From assembly GCA_910584035.1 (NCBI GenBank), contig CAJTZR010000063.1, positions 1-10,886 on the forward strand: a DNA stretch of 10,886 nt, given 5' to 3'. The notes under the pieces were generated by a model. That model was not told the DNA's origin, ran no database searches, and was given only the letters and a program-made list of their open reading frames with translations. The position numbers and the translations under genes are program-made. Origin of the DNA: an uncultured Christensenella sp. (GTDB taxonomy: Bacteria > Bacillota > Clostridia > Christensenellales > UBA3700). Shown here piece by piece: positions 1-7,800 of the stretch (positions are counted from its first letter, which is position 1; every line of letters starts with the position of its first letter).

Positions 1-8
1 AGCCATTA

Positions 9-84
9 TGGCGCCTCAAACAGGACTCGAACCTGTGACACTTCGGTTAACAGCCGAATGCTCTACCGACTGAGCTATTAAGGC
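9..84 (-). tRNA. tRNA-Asn (anticodon GUU), 3' CCA encoded
   Basis: The minus strand folds as a complete 76-nt cloverleaf. The acceptor stem GCCTTAA pairs with TTGAGGC, with one T-G wobble. The D arm has the usual TAGCTCAGTCGGTAGAGC form. The anticodon stem TTCGG/CCGAA holds the loop CTGTTAA, so the anticodon is GTT and the tRNA reads asparagine codons AAY. The T arm carries GGTTCGAGTCC. Discriminator base G73, usual for tRNA-Asn, is followed by an encoded CCA. Only eight bases remain between the 3' end and the window edge, so membership of a larger tRNA cluster cannot be judged. Confidence 0.97.
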
Positions 85-105
85 ATTTCTTTGTTGTACT
101 CACAT

Positions 106-134
106 AGTATAATAAAAATAACTCGCTTTGTCAA
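106..134 (-). promoter_or_regulatory. Sigma-70/SigA promoter of tRNA-Asn
   Basis: On the minus strand a perfect -35 TTGACA (134 to 129) is followed after exactly 17 nt by a -10 TATACT (111 to 106). The likely start site is near 99, giving a leader of about 15 nt before the tRNA. The DNA just upstream of the -35 (about 135-165) is made of alternating A and T tracts and resembles an UP element, as is common for stable-RNA promoters. The hexamers and spacing are read directly; the UP element is inferred. Confidence 0.88.
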
Positions 135-294
135 GTGTTTTTTAGAAAATTTTTAAAAATTTCAACATTTTAACTTTTATATAAAATTTCTTGTTTTACT
201 TGGCTAAATTTAATATTTAAACGATATATTTTTTGTGTTACATTTTATTATATGCAATAAGCATATCATTGTGAACTTAATTTGAAAACCATTT
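135..294. other. Non-coding, AT-rich spacer between the dehydratase terminator and the tRNA promoter
   Basis: No ORF with a believable ribosome site is visible. Positions 250-266 form a short hairpin (ATATGC, loop AATAA, GCATAT). On the minus strand TTCACA (275 to 270) lies 17 nt before TATAAT (252 to 247), which could be a second, more distal promoter toward the tRNA or give a short RNA. This is a motif match only. The 16-bp palindrome around 147-162 is A/T only and more likely belongs to the UP-like region. Confidence 0.4.
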
Positions 295-324
295 AAAAAA
301 TGGTCGCTCATTTGACCATTTTTT
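295..324 (-). terminator. Intrinsic terminator of the dehydratase gene
   Basis: Twelve nt beyond the stop codon the minus strand reads AAAAAATGGTC (324 to 314), an 8-nt loop, then GACCATTTTTT (305 to 295). This is a perfect 11-bp stem whose 3' arm ends in six T. The structure is nearly symmetrical, so it could also stop transcripts arriving from the other side. The GGTC/GACC core is the only GC-rich part. Confidence 0.82.
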
Positions 325-335
325 AAGTTATTACA

Positions 336-2324
336 TTAAGCATTATTTTCTATTTTACTAAACTCAAGCATTATTTGTTTTGTATGCTCTTGCATTTTAT
401 TAAATTGTGCCTCATCGTGTTTAAATGTTGGAACTAATTCCTTAAGTTTATTCACAACAGCTGTTTTGTCATTAGTTTGGCAAATCTTTTCCATTTCTTT
501 TAAACTCTTATAAAATAATTGTTCGTCAATATCAATTTGTTTGCCAATAAAGATTTTATCGTTTGCGGTTTTTCTTAAACCTTCCTCACCCATAAGTAAT
601 TCTTCATATAGTTTTTCACCAGGACGTAAACCTGTAAACTTAATATCTATATCTACATAAGGAGTATATCCCATTGCACGAATTAAGTTTTCAGCCAAAG
701 TGACAATTTTGACTTGCTCACCCATATCCAATACAAAAGTTTCGCCAGACTCTGCATAAGCACCCGCTTGCAAAACCAAACTTACTGCCTCGGGAATAGT
801 CATAAAGTATCTTATTATATCTTTATGAGTTACTGTTACTGGACCGCCATTTTCAATTTGCTTTTTAAATAGTGGAATAACTGAACCATTTGAGCCTAAA
901 ACATTTCCAAACCTAACAGCTGCGAACTTAGTTGTTTTAGATTGTTTTGACATTGTTTGCAAAATCATTTCACAACAACGTTTAGTTGCACCCATTACAT
1001 TTGTAGGATTAACTGCTTTGTCTGTACTTATAAGGATAAATTTTTCCACATTATATTTATCTGCTAGCTTTACAACATTGTATGTGCCATACACGTTATT
1101 TTTAACTGCCTCTTCTGGATTAGTTTCCATTAGTGGAACGTGTTTATGTGCCGCAGCGTGGAAAACAATTTCTGGATGATATTGTTTGTAAATTTCCTCT
1201 ACTTTGTCATAATCTGTTACAGATAAAATTTCCACTTCAAAATCAAATTTGACATTACGTCTTTTCATTTCTTGTTGGATAGAATATGCACAATTCTCAT
1301 AAACCTCAACAATTACAATACGCTTAGGATTGAATGTTGCGATTTGTCTACAAAGCTCGCTACCGATTGAACCACCACCGCCAGTTACCATAACTGTTTT
1401 GCCAGCGATATAATCACGTATACCTTTCTTTTCAAATTTAATTTGTTCTCTGCCAAGTAAGTCAACCACATTAACGTCACGCATTTGCCCTACAAATGAA
1501 TCGTTTTCTACAATTTCTGCCAAAGCAGGGATAACTTTTACTTTTCTACCAGTTTCTGAACATTCTTTTAAAATAGCAGTACGTTTTTCACCTAATAAAG
1601 AAGGAATAGCAAAAATAATCAAATCTATATCGTACTTGTCACAATATTTCTTGATATTTTCAATTTTGCCAGCAACAACAATGTTATTAATACTACCATT
1701 TAATAAAGACACATTATCATCTAAAAAGCATACTGGCACATATTGAGAATTTGTTATATTAAGTTCATCTAAGACGTGATTACCAGTAAAACCTGCACCA
1801 ATAATCATTGTTCTAAGTTTACCTTTTTTACGTTCAATCAAAGTTTTATCATACTTTAGCGTTTTTAAAGATTGATAAGCTATACGACCAAATACAAACG
1901 CAGATGTTGTTAAAAACATAAACAAAACATAAATTGGCAATGTATTACTATAAGATATTGTGTTTTGAGAAAAATCTCTAAAAGCAGCTGTCAATAATTT
2001 CCACCAAGTATAGTCAATAATACTAAAAATAAAAGTGGAGCAAACTATTGCCATAAATATTTTTAAGTAATGTCCTGGCTTTGCAAAATGCCAAACAACT
2101 TTATATACGCCAAAGATAAAGAAAAATATCACAGATAGAATTACAATTGCAAGGCTTGCAAGTAAAAGATGATTGAAATTACCAAAATAAATATTTTTAT
2201 AAAAAATTCGTAATGTCAAAAAAAATGCTGTATAAAAACAAGCTAACACTGTAGCTATGTCAATAAATACAAGCATAATCGTTCTGAATATTCTGTGTTT
2301 TAAAATTTCTTTTAATTCTTTCAT
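336..2324 (-). CDS. Membrane-anchored nucleotide-sugar 4,6-dehydratase, CapD/WbpM/PglF class
   Basis: This 662-residue protein has the full-length architecture of the large UDP-GlcNAc 4,6-dehydratases that start synthesis of modified amino sugars for capsule, O-antigen or protein glycans. About four hydrophobic segments (roughly 15-38, 52-73, 88-105, 128-148) anchor it in the membrane. A first Rossmann-like domain begins at IIGAGFTGNHV (174-184). The catalytic SDR domain begins at TGGGGSIGSEL (314-324) and continues with AAHKHVPLME (391-400), STDKAVNPTN (433-442), FGNVLGSNGSVIP (472-484) and GLRPGEKLYEELL (565-577). The usual SDR tyrosine is replaced by methionine: M444 and K448, with S433, form the Ser-Met-Lys set known from WbpM-type enzymes. 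The substrate is inferred from the family, not shown. The start ATG has AAAGG 10 nt upstream. The gene stands alone between its own promoter and terminator, with no glycosyltransferase neighbour in view. Other family names are CapD, FlaA1-like and TuaA-region epimerase/dehydratase. Confidence 0.93.
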   Translation of the reverse strand: MKELKEILKHRIFRTIMLVFIDIATVLACFYTAFFLTLRIFYKNIYFGNFNHLLLASLAIVILSVIFFFIFGVYKVVWHFAKPGHYLKIFMAIVCSTFIFSIIDYTWWKLLTAAFRDFSQNTISYSNTLPIYVLFMFLTTSAFVFGRIAYQSLKTLKYDKTLIERKKGKLRTMIIGAGFTGNHVLDELNITNSQYVPVCFLDDNVSLLNGSINNIVVAGKIENIKKYCDKYDIDLIIFAIPSLLGEKRTAILKECSETGRKVKVIPALAEIVENDSFVGQMRDVNVVDLLGREQIKFEKKGIRDYIAGKTVMVTGGGGSIGSELCRQIATFNPKRIVIVEVYENCAYSIQQEMKRRNVKFDFEVEILSVTDYDKVEEIYKQYHPEIVFHAAAHKHVPLMETNPEEAVKNNVYGTYNVVKLADKYNVEKFILISTDKAVNPTNVMGATKRCCEMILQTMSKQSKTTKFAAVRFGNVLGSNGSVIPLFKKQIENGGPVTVTHKDIIRYFMTIPEAVSLVLQAGAYAESGETFVLDMGEQVKIVTLAENLIRAMGYTPYVDIDIKFTGLRPGEKLYEELLMGEEGLRKTANDKIFIGKQIDIDEQLFYKSLKEMEKICQTNDKTAVVNKLKELVPTFKHDEAQFNKMQEHTKQIMLEFSKIENNA

Positions 2325-2600
2325 CTTATTAGTACCTTTACATTTTTCCTATTATTATTGCCAAACTGCTTAGCAATTAAACTTTATTCAAACTTTTATA
2401 CTAAAGCAATACATAAAAAATTATTTATAAAAGTTACATTAAAAAAGAGTAATTGTTTCACTTAAAAGTCTCAATATTTACAACCTTAATTTTAAAACAA
2501 CTAAATTTAGCATTTGACATTCATTAACACTAAAAGTGCTTTTAAAAAAGTTTGTTGTCATTAGCACTATAATATAAGTTATAAATTTATTTAAGTATTA
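2325..2600 (-). other. Long 5' leader of the dehydratase gene (non-coding)
   Basis: If transcription starts near 2599 the gene has a leader of about 275 nt. It holds an 11-base direct repeat with one mismatch, AGTGCTAATGA (2568 to 2558) and AGTGTTAATGA (2531 to 2521). The segment GCACT (2539 to 2535) can pair either with AGTGC upstream or with AGTG downstream, so two short hairpins compete. Near the gene, ATTGCTAA (2377 to 2370) and TTGGCAAT (2364 to 2357) form an 8-bp stem with one G-U pair and loop GCAGT. A start-stop pair ATG-TAA (2343 to 2338) lies just before the real start. A 27-codon ORF (2561 to 2478) has no ribosome site. I recognise no known riboswitch. Confidence 0.45.
2335..2339 (-). 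promoter_or_regulatory. Shine-Dalgarno of the dehydratase gene
   Basis: AAAGG lies 10 nt before the ATG at 2324, a slightly long spacing. The TAA of the upstream ATG-TAA pair (2343 to 2338) overlaps this site by two bases, TAAAGG. Confidence 0.6.
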
Positions 2601-2605
2601 TTAAT

Positions 2606-2634
2606 ATTGTATATTGCTTTTTGAATAATGTCAA
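2606..2634 (-). promoter_or_regulatory. Sigma-70/SigA promoter of the dehydratase gene
   Basis: The minus strand has a perfect -35 TTGACA (2634 to 2629), a 17-nt spacer and a -10 TACAAT (2611 to 2606), with a predicted start near 2599. It begins only about 12 bp after the T-tract of the pyr operon terminator, so the dehydratase is a separate transcription unit. The gene start lies about 275 nt downstream, which is why a long leader is proposed. Confidence 0.8.
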
Positions 2635-2646
2635 CCATTTATTAAT

Positions 2647-2686
2647 AAAAAAGTTATCCTAATACATCTTTAAGCATTAGGATAAC
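2647..2686 (-). terminator. Intrinsic terminator of the pyr operon
   Basis: The minus strand reads GTTATCCTAAT (2686 to 2676), a 12-nt loop, then ATTAGGATAAC (2663 to 2653), a perfect 11-bp stem, followed at once by six T (2652 to 2647). There is no matching T-tract on the plus strand, so it works only for leftward transcription. It lies 127 bp beyond the pyrD stop codon, and no better terminator is closer. Confidence 0.88.
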
Positions 2687-2812
2687 AATTATTTAACTAC
2701 GTTTTATCTATTTAGTATCGATTTTTGATAGGTTTTTCATATTTTTACTAATAAAAAACAAAATGTTATTTTTGTATAGTTAAAGAATAACTTATCTTAA
2801 AATATTTATACA
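2687..2812 (-). other. 3' untranslated tail of the pyr operon
   Basis: There are about 126 nt between the pyrD stop and the terminator stem with no ORF. The tail contains a GTTATT/AATAAC inverted repeat (2791 to 2765) and one copy of a 27-bp imperfect repeat also found before carB (2734 to 2708). A tail this long on an operon with several overlapping genes is mildly unusual. Confidence 0.5.
2708..2734 (-). repeat. 27-bp imperfect repeat, copy 1 (pyr operon 3' tail)
   Basis: On the minus strand this segment shares 19 of 27 positions with 8113 to 8087, without gaps. The core TCAAAAATCG is identical, as are the AACC before it and TAG at the end. It can form a small stem TATC/GATA around the A-rich loop. 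Whether it is a functional element or a chance match is open. Confidence 0.4.
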
Positions 2813-3751
2813 TCAACCGCAAGTTGTGCCACATTGACCGCCACCATTAGCGATTAAGCTACCAACCAAATCGTTAATATCCAAGTCCTGTTCCTTAACA
2901 TATCTTTCCAAATCTTTAACAATATCATAGCTTGCCATAGGATTGAAAACATTAGCCGCACCAACTTGAACTGCACTTGCACCACAAATCATAAACTCCA
3001 AAACATCTGTATAAGTCATAATACCGCCCATACCAACTACTGGAATTTTTATAGCGTTGTAGCAGTCCCAAACCATTTTAAGTGCGACTGGTTTACAGCA
3101 AGGTCCAGAAATACCGCCGTGGTTATTTGACAAGATTGGTCGTTTTGTTTTGTAATTTACAACTAAACCGCTTAAAGTATTGATAAGTGAAACAGCATCT
3201 GCACCGCCAGCCTCTGCTGCCCTTGCGTTATCTGCAATGTTAGCAACATTAGGTGTCAACTTAACCATAAGAGGTTTTTTGCAAACATCACGAACTGCTC
3301 GAGTAACTTCTTCAACATTTTTAGGGTCTACACCAAGTGATGCACCACCAGCTTTAACATTTGGGCAAGATATGTTAAGTTCTACCATATCAACGCCATC
3401 AACAGATACCTTTTCGCACATTTTGATATAGTCCTCAATTGTACTACCTGCAACGTTAGCAATAACTTTTGTATCCACAGTTTTTAGCCAAGGCAAATGC
3501 TCTTTTAAAAAGTAATCTACACCAGGATTTTGCAAGCCTACACAGTTAATCATACCGCTTTTAATTTCTGTAATTCGAGGAGTTGGATTACCAGCTTTTT
3601 CTGCAAGAGTCATACCTTTTGTAGATATTCCGCCAAGCACAGATAAATCATAATATTGGCTATACTCACGTCCAAACCCAAAAGTACCAGAGGCAGTAAT
3701 AATAGGGTTTTTAAACTCCACACCCGCAACATTAACTTTCAAATTACTCAT
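2813..3751 (-). CDS. pyrD: Dihydroorotate dehydrogenase, class 1B catalytic subunit
   Basis: This flavoprotein oxidises dihydroorotate to orotate, the fourth step of UMP synthesis, and passes electrons through PyrK to NAD+ in a cytoplasmic complex. At 312 residues it has normal length for an FMN TIM barrel. It shows SGTFGFG (21-27) and STKGMT (43-48) near the flavin, NISCPN (126-131) with the class-1 catalytic cysteine C129, VKLTPN (163-168), NTLSG (191-195), GGISGP (212-217) and MGGI (241-244). The cysteine base and the pyrK neighbour place it in class 1B, not the membrane class 2. The ATG overlaps the pyrK stop as ATGA, with GGAGG 10 nt upstream (3766 to 3762), suggesting translational coupling. 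The C-terminus is odd: it ends in a Gly/Cys-rich tail (GGGQCGTTCG), and a further Cys pair occurs at 218-219. It is the last gene of the operon. Confidence 0.97.
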   Translation of the reverse strand: MSNLKVNVAGVEFKNPIITASGTFGFGREYSQYYDLSVLGGISTKGMTLAEKAGNPTPRITEIKSGMINCVGLQNPGVDYFLKEHLPWLKTVDTKVIANVAGSTIEDYIKMCEKVSVDGVDMVELNISCPNVKAGGASLGVDPKNVEEVTRAVRDVCKKPLMVKLTPNVANIADNARAAEAGGADAVSLINTLSGLVVNYKTKRPILSNNHGGISGPCCKPVALKMVWDCYNAIKIPVVGMGGIMTYTDVLEFMICGASAVQVGAANVFNPMASYDIVKDLERYVKEQDLDINDLVGSLIANGGGQCGTTCG

Positions 3752-4521
3752 AGTACAATATCCTCCAAATTAAAGATTGGTCCGTCTGCACAAGCACGCA
3801 AATATTTTTCGCCGTTTGCAGTTTTTACCTTGCAATTGCAAACTAAACAAGCACCAATACCACAGCCCATTCTACGCTCAAGTGATACATAGATTGGAAT
3901 ATCAATTCCTTCCATTTCCTTTTTAAGTGCTTTATACATAACTTCTGGTCCGCAACAAACTATCACATCTGGCTTTACATAGTCAAGGCTTTGTTTAAGC
4001 AATGATGTTACGAAGCCTTTAACACCTACACTGCCATCATCAGTAGCAATATATACCTCGCCTTTCTTTTTTAATTCGTCAACAAAAATTACTTTATTCT
4101 TGTTTGCAAAGCCTAAGAAAGAAACATATTGCAAATCTGGGTCAGCTGTAGGGATAGCAGGTAGTACGGCAACGCCCATACCACCGCCAACCATAGCAAC
4201 TTTTTTTACACTTTTATCAAAGTAAAAACCATTACCCAATGGGAACAATGCTTTAAGAGTTTGTCCCTCTTTTAGTGTTGAAAGCAATTGAGTACCCTCG
4301 CCAACTATTGCATAAGATACTGTGATTGTCTTTTCCTTTTTATCAAAATCGGCAATACAGAAAGGTCTACGTAACAAATGCACTTCACTTGGCAAAGCAA
4401 TATGAATAAATTGACCGCCACGAATATCACAAGGAAAATCTATAACTTGCAATTTAAGTTCGTAAATATCTTTTGCTACCTCAACATTACTTAAAATTGT
4501 AACTATTCTATCTCTTTTCAT
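3748..4521 (-). CDS. pyrK: Dihydroorotate dehydrogenase electron-transfer subunit (FAD, 2Fe-2S)
   Basis: PyrK carries electrons from the FMN of PyrD to NAD+. The FAD-binding domain includes RRPFCIA (51-57), where the arginine-rich motif contacts the flavin. The NAD-binding domain starts at VGGGMGVAVLPAI (111-123) and includes VCCGPEVMYKAL (188-199). The C-terminal cysteines C220, C225, C228 and C244 have the spacing of the family's [2Fe-2S] cluster. The reading frame is open to 4587, but the start is placed at 4521: AGGAG (4531 to 4527) is 5 nt from this ATG and only 2 nt from the adjacent ATG at 4524. Farther upstream codons add an unrelated Lys/Asn/Tyr-rich stretch. This start gives 257 residues, the usual PyrK size. 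The stop overlaps the pyrD start. A gap of about 290 bp precedes the gene. Confidence 0.95.
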   Translation of the reverse strand: MKRDRIVTILSNVEVAKDIYELKLQVIDFPCDIRGGQFIHIALPSEVHLLRRPFCIADFDKKEKTITVSYAIVGEGTQLLSTLKEGQTLKALFPLGNGFYFDKSVKKVAMVGGGMGVAVLPAIPTADPDLQYVSFLGFANKNKVIFVDELKKKGEVYIATDDGSVGVKGFVTSLLKQSLDYVKPDVIVCCGPEVMYKALKKEMEGIDIPIYVSLERRMGCGIGACLVCNCKVKTANGEKYLRACADGPIFNLEDIVL

Positions 4522-4526
4522 CATAA

Positions 4527-4531
4527 CTCCT
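4527..4531 (-). promoter_or_regulatory. Shine-Dalgarno of pyrK, decides the start
   Basis: AGGAG stands before two consecutive ATG codons. The spacing is 2 nt to the first (4524) and 5 nt to the second (4521), so the second is preferred and the open frame upstream to 4587 is probably untranslated. Confidence 0.7.
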
Positions 4532-4563
4532 ATGATTTTATTTTTATAATAAGTATTAAATAT

Positions 4564-4592
4564 TTTATACTTTTTTGTTATAAACAACTCAA
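4564..4592 (-). promoter_or_regulatory. Possible internal promoter before pyrK-pyrD
   Basis: On the minus strand TTGAGT (4592 to 4587) is followed after 17 nt by TATAAA (4569 to 4564), about 45 nt before the pyrK start. It could give extra pyrKD transcript independent of the operon promoter. The hexamers are imperfect and the DNA is AT-rich, so this is tentative. Confidence 0.33.
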
Positions 4593-4810
4593 ATAATTAT
4601 TGTGTTATGTTTTAATTATAAAAATTAATAACAAGTTTATATTATCAAAAGTCCTAAGCAAGTAGCCAGTAGGAATATTTTCTAATTACCAATATTAATT
4701 CAAATGGTATTAGACTTGTTTATCAAATTAAAAGCGTTAGCTCTAGTTTAAATTTAAGTTTTCTCAAATTTAATGACACTTAATTTTAATATCAAAACAA
4801 ACTAATATAA

Positions 4811-7800
4811 TTAATTTAAATCTTGCAAAGCAAATGGTTTCAAATCTTTTTCTGTTTTGTTTAGCTTTAATGCTTGACACAAAGCCATTGCAGTATCAAC
4901 GCTTGTCAAGCAAGATATTCCAAGTTCAACCGCAGTTCTTCTGATTTTGAAGCCATCTCTTGAAGATTGACGTCCTTTAGTTGGTGTATTGATAATTAAT
5001 TCTATTATACCCTTTTTAGCTAAATATACAATATCACCATTTCTTTTTTCTACTAATTTATTTACAGCCATTGCGTAAATATCGTGTTCAGCAAGGAATT
5101 TAGCAGTTCCTACTGTTGCAAAAATCTTAAAGCCTAGGTCACTTAATGTTTTAGCTACTGGTAAAATTTCCTTTTTGAAGTTATCTGATACACTTATTAC
5201 CACACCGCTATCGTGGTGCAAATTGATACCACTTGCGATTAAGCCTTTTAGCAATGCCTCTGGATAGCTTTCACCAATACCCAAAACCTCACCAGTAGAT
5301 TTCATCTCTGGGCTTGCAGAAATTTCCAAATCTGGCAATTTTTCGCTAGAGAATACTGGAACTTTTACAGCATAAACATCTGCTTTTTTGTACAAACCAG
5401 TACCATAACCCAAACTTTGCACGCTCTCACCCAAAGCACATCTTAAAGCTAGTTGTACCATTGGCAAATTAGTAACTTTACTGATATAAGGCACTGTTCT
5501 TGATGAACGAGGGTTTACCTCAATAATATACAACTCATTATTAGCAATAATGTATTGGATATTAATCAAACCTTTAGTGTTAAGTGCTACAGCAAGTCTC
5601 TTTGTTACATCAATAATCTTTTCAGTCATTTCGTTAGAGATATGCATTGGTGGATAAACACTGATACTATCACCACTATGAACGCCCGCTCTCTCAATGT
5701 GTTCCATAATACCTGGAATCAAAATATCCTTACCATCACTAATAGCATCAACCTCAACTTCCATACCAGTTACATATTTGTCAATCAAGATTGGATGTTC
5801 TTGCTCTACGCTATTAACTATATTCATATACTCAACAAGGTCTGTTTCATTATAAGCAATCTCCATACCTTGTCCGCCAAGCACATAACTAGGTCTAACA
5901 AGTACTGGATAACCCAATCTTTCGCCTACAGCAATTGCCTCAACGGCGGTAAACACTGTATCGCCTTTTGGTCTTGTCAAATCAAGAGATGTAAGTACAT
6001 TGTCAAATACCTCTCTATCTTCAGCGGCGTCAATATCCTTAGGTTGAGTACCAATAATATTATAGCCCGCATCACTAACTGCTTTAGTTAATTTAATAGC
6101 TGTTTGTCCACCAAATTGAACCACTACACCAACTGGTTTTTCAATTGCAAGTATGTTCAAAGTTTCCTCAACAGTAAGTGGTTCAAAATACAATCTGTCG
6201 GCAGTATCAAAGTCAGTTGATACAGTTTCAGGGTTGTTATTGATAATAACAGTTTTATATCCAGCCTTTTGCAATGCCCAAGTACAATGTACACTACAAT
6301 AGTCAAACTCTACACCTTGACCAATACGGATAGGACCACTACCCAATACAACAACAGTCTTTTCATTTACTTTAGGTGTAACAACTTTATCCTCATATTT
6401 GCTATAGTAGTAAGGACTACCACCCTCAGCACCACCGCTTACAACATCAATCAAGCCATAGCTTGGAATAATGTTATATTGGTTACGTAACTCTCTAATT
6501 TCAATCTCTGCACAACCAGCAAGTTTTGCAATGTGTTTATCAGATAAACCAAGCACTTTATACTCTTTCAAAAGTTCTTTATTTAGTCCTTTAATACCGA
6601 TTTTCGCAATGTTATTTTCAGCAAAAGCTATTTTTTGCAACTCTTCTATGAACCAAGGAGTAATTTGTGTAATGCTATTTATTTGCTCTACACTTGCACC
6701 CATTTTTAATGCTTGCATAATCATAAAGATACGCTCGTCATTTTTAATAGCGACTTTTTCCAAAACCTCATTTAAAGTTAAATCGCTAAACTTATCCAAA
6801 GTTGTACCATTTACATTTAGCTCTAGTGACCTAATAGCCTTTAGGAATGAACCAGTAAAATTATTACTAATTGACATTACCTCACCAGTGGCTTTCATTC
6901 TTGTACCAAGTATCTTATTTGCTTGAGTGAATTTATCAAAAGGCCAACGTGGGAACTTGCAAACCACATAATCTACATTAGGCGATTTATGAGCAAATGT
7001 CATACCAGTTTTACTACTTACGATTTCGTCAAGATTATATCCGATAGCAACCAAAGCACTAACTCTTGCAATAGGATAACCAGTAGCCTTAGATGCCAAA
7101 GCAGATGAACGGCTAACACGTGGATTAACCTCAATCAAATAATACTTATCACTATTTGCGTCTAAAGCATATTGAATGTTACAACCGCCCTCAATACCCA
7201 AAGCATTAATTATCTTAAGAGATGCATCTTTTAACATTTTTAATTGGCGAGGTTGTAAAGTTTGACAAGGTGCAACTACTACGCTGTCACCAGTATGTAT
7301 ACCAACTGGGTCAATATTTTCCATATCGCAAACAATTATAGCTTTACCAAACTTGTCACGCATTACCTCAAACTCAATTTCCTTGTAACCAGCAACGCTT
7401 TTTTCAACCAAAATTTGTCCTACACGTGATGCCTTGATACCAGCTGCGGAGATTTCTTTTAGTTCAGCCATTGTTTCTGCAATACCACCACCAGTACCGC
7501 CTAAAGTATAAGCTGGTCTAATAATGATAGGCAAACCATTTTTCTCTGCAAAATCTACAGCATCGTCAACTGTATTAACAATGACACTATCAATAACTGG
7601 CTCACCAATCTCAAGCATAGTATCCTTGAACATTTCTCTGTCTTCTGCCTTTTTGATAGTTTCAACATTTGTACCTAAAAGTCTTACATTATGCTCTTTC
7701 AAAAAACCACTTTCACTTAAAGCAACAGCCAAGTTCAAACCAGTTTGACCGCCAAGTGTAGGCAAAATACTATCTGGCTTTTCAATCTTGATAATATTCT

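Larger units (their letters stand above)
4522..4810 (-). other. Non-coding region between carB and pyrK with possible folded RNA
   Basis: This 289-bp stretch has no credible ORF. Reading the minus strand it contains: AAATTTGAG/CTTAAATTT with loop AAAA (4771 to 4750, 9 bp with one G-U); an outer pair AACAAGT (4720 to 4714) with ACTTGTT (4636 to 4630); and inside it CTAATACCA/TGGTAATTAG (4713 to 4682, one bulge) and TCCTA/TAGGA (4674 to 4652). Together the last three could form a three-way junction. No hairpin is followed by a good T-tract, so it is not an evident terminator. A candidate promoter lies at 4592 to 4564. In DNA this AT-rich, short inverted repeats also arise by chance. Confidence 0.4.

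Noticed and set aside
247..275. TTCACA-17-TATAAT promoter match on the minus strand between the terminator and the tRNA promoter
   Set aside because: It is kept only as a note, not as a separate feature: the tRNA already has a better promoter at 134 to 106, and such matches are common in AT-rich spacers.
2478..2561. 27-codon ATG ORF on the minus strand in the dehydratase leader, a possible leader peptide
   Set aside because: No Shine-Dalgarno sequence precedes it and the composition is what AT-rich spacer DNA gives by chance; it shows no run of a single regulatory codon.
4522..4587. N-terminal extension of PyrK by 22 residues from an upstream ATG
   Set aside because: The extension is Lys/Tyr/Asn-rich and unlike PyrK, overlaps the candidate -10 region, and the AGGAG site supports the start at 4521.
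4750..4771. 9-bp hairpin after carB as an operon terminator
   Set aside because: The stem is almost all A/T and no T-tract follows on the minus strand.
5555..6091. 178-codon plus-strand ORF, and other plus-strand ORFs within carB, pyrC, pyrF and pyrD
   Set aside because: They lie antisense to well-conserved enzymes, have low-complexity translations with no domain, and lack ribosome sites. They are shadows of the real genes.
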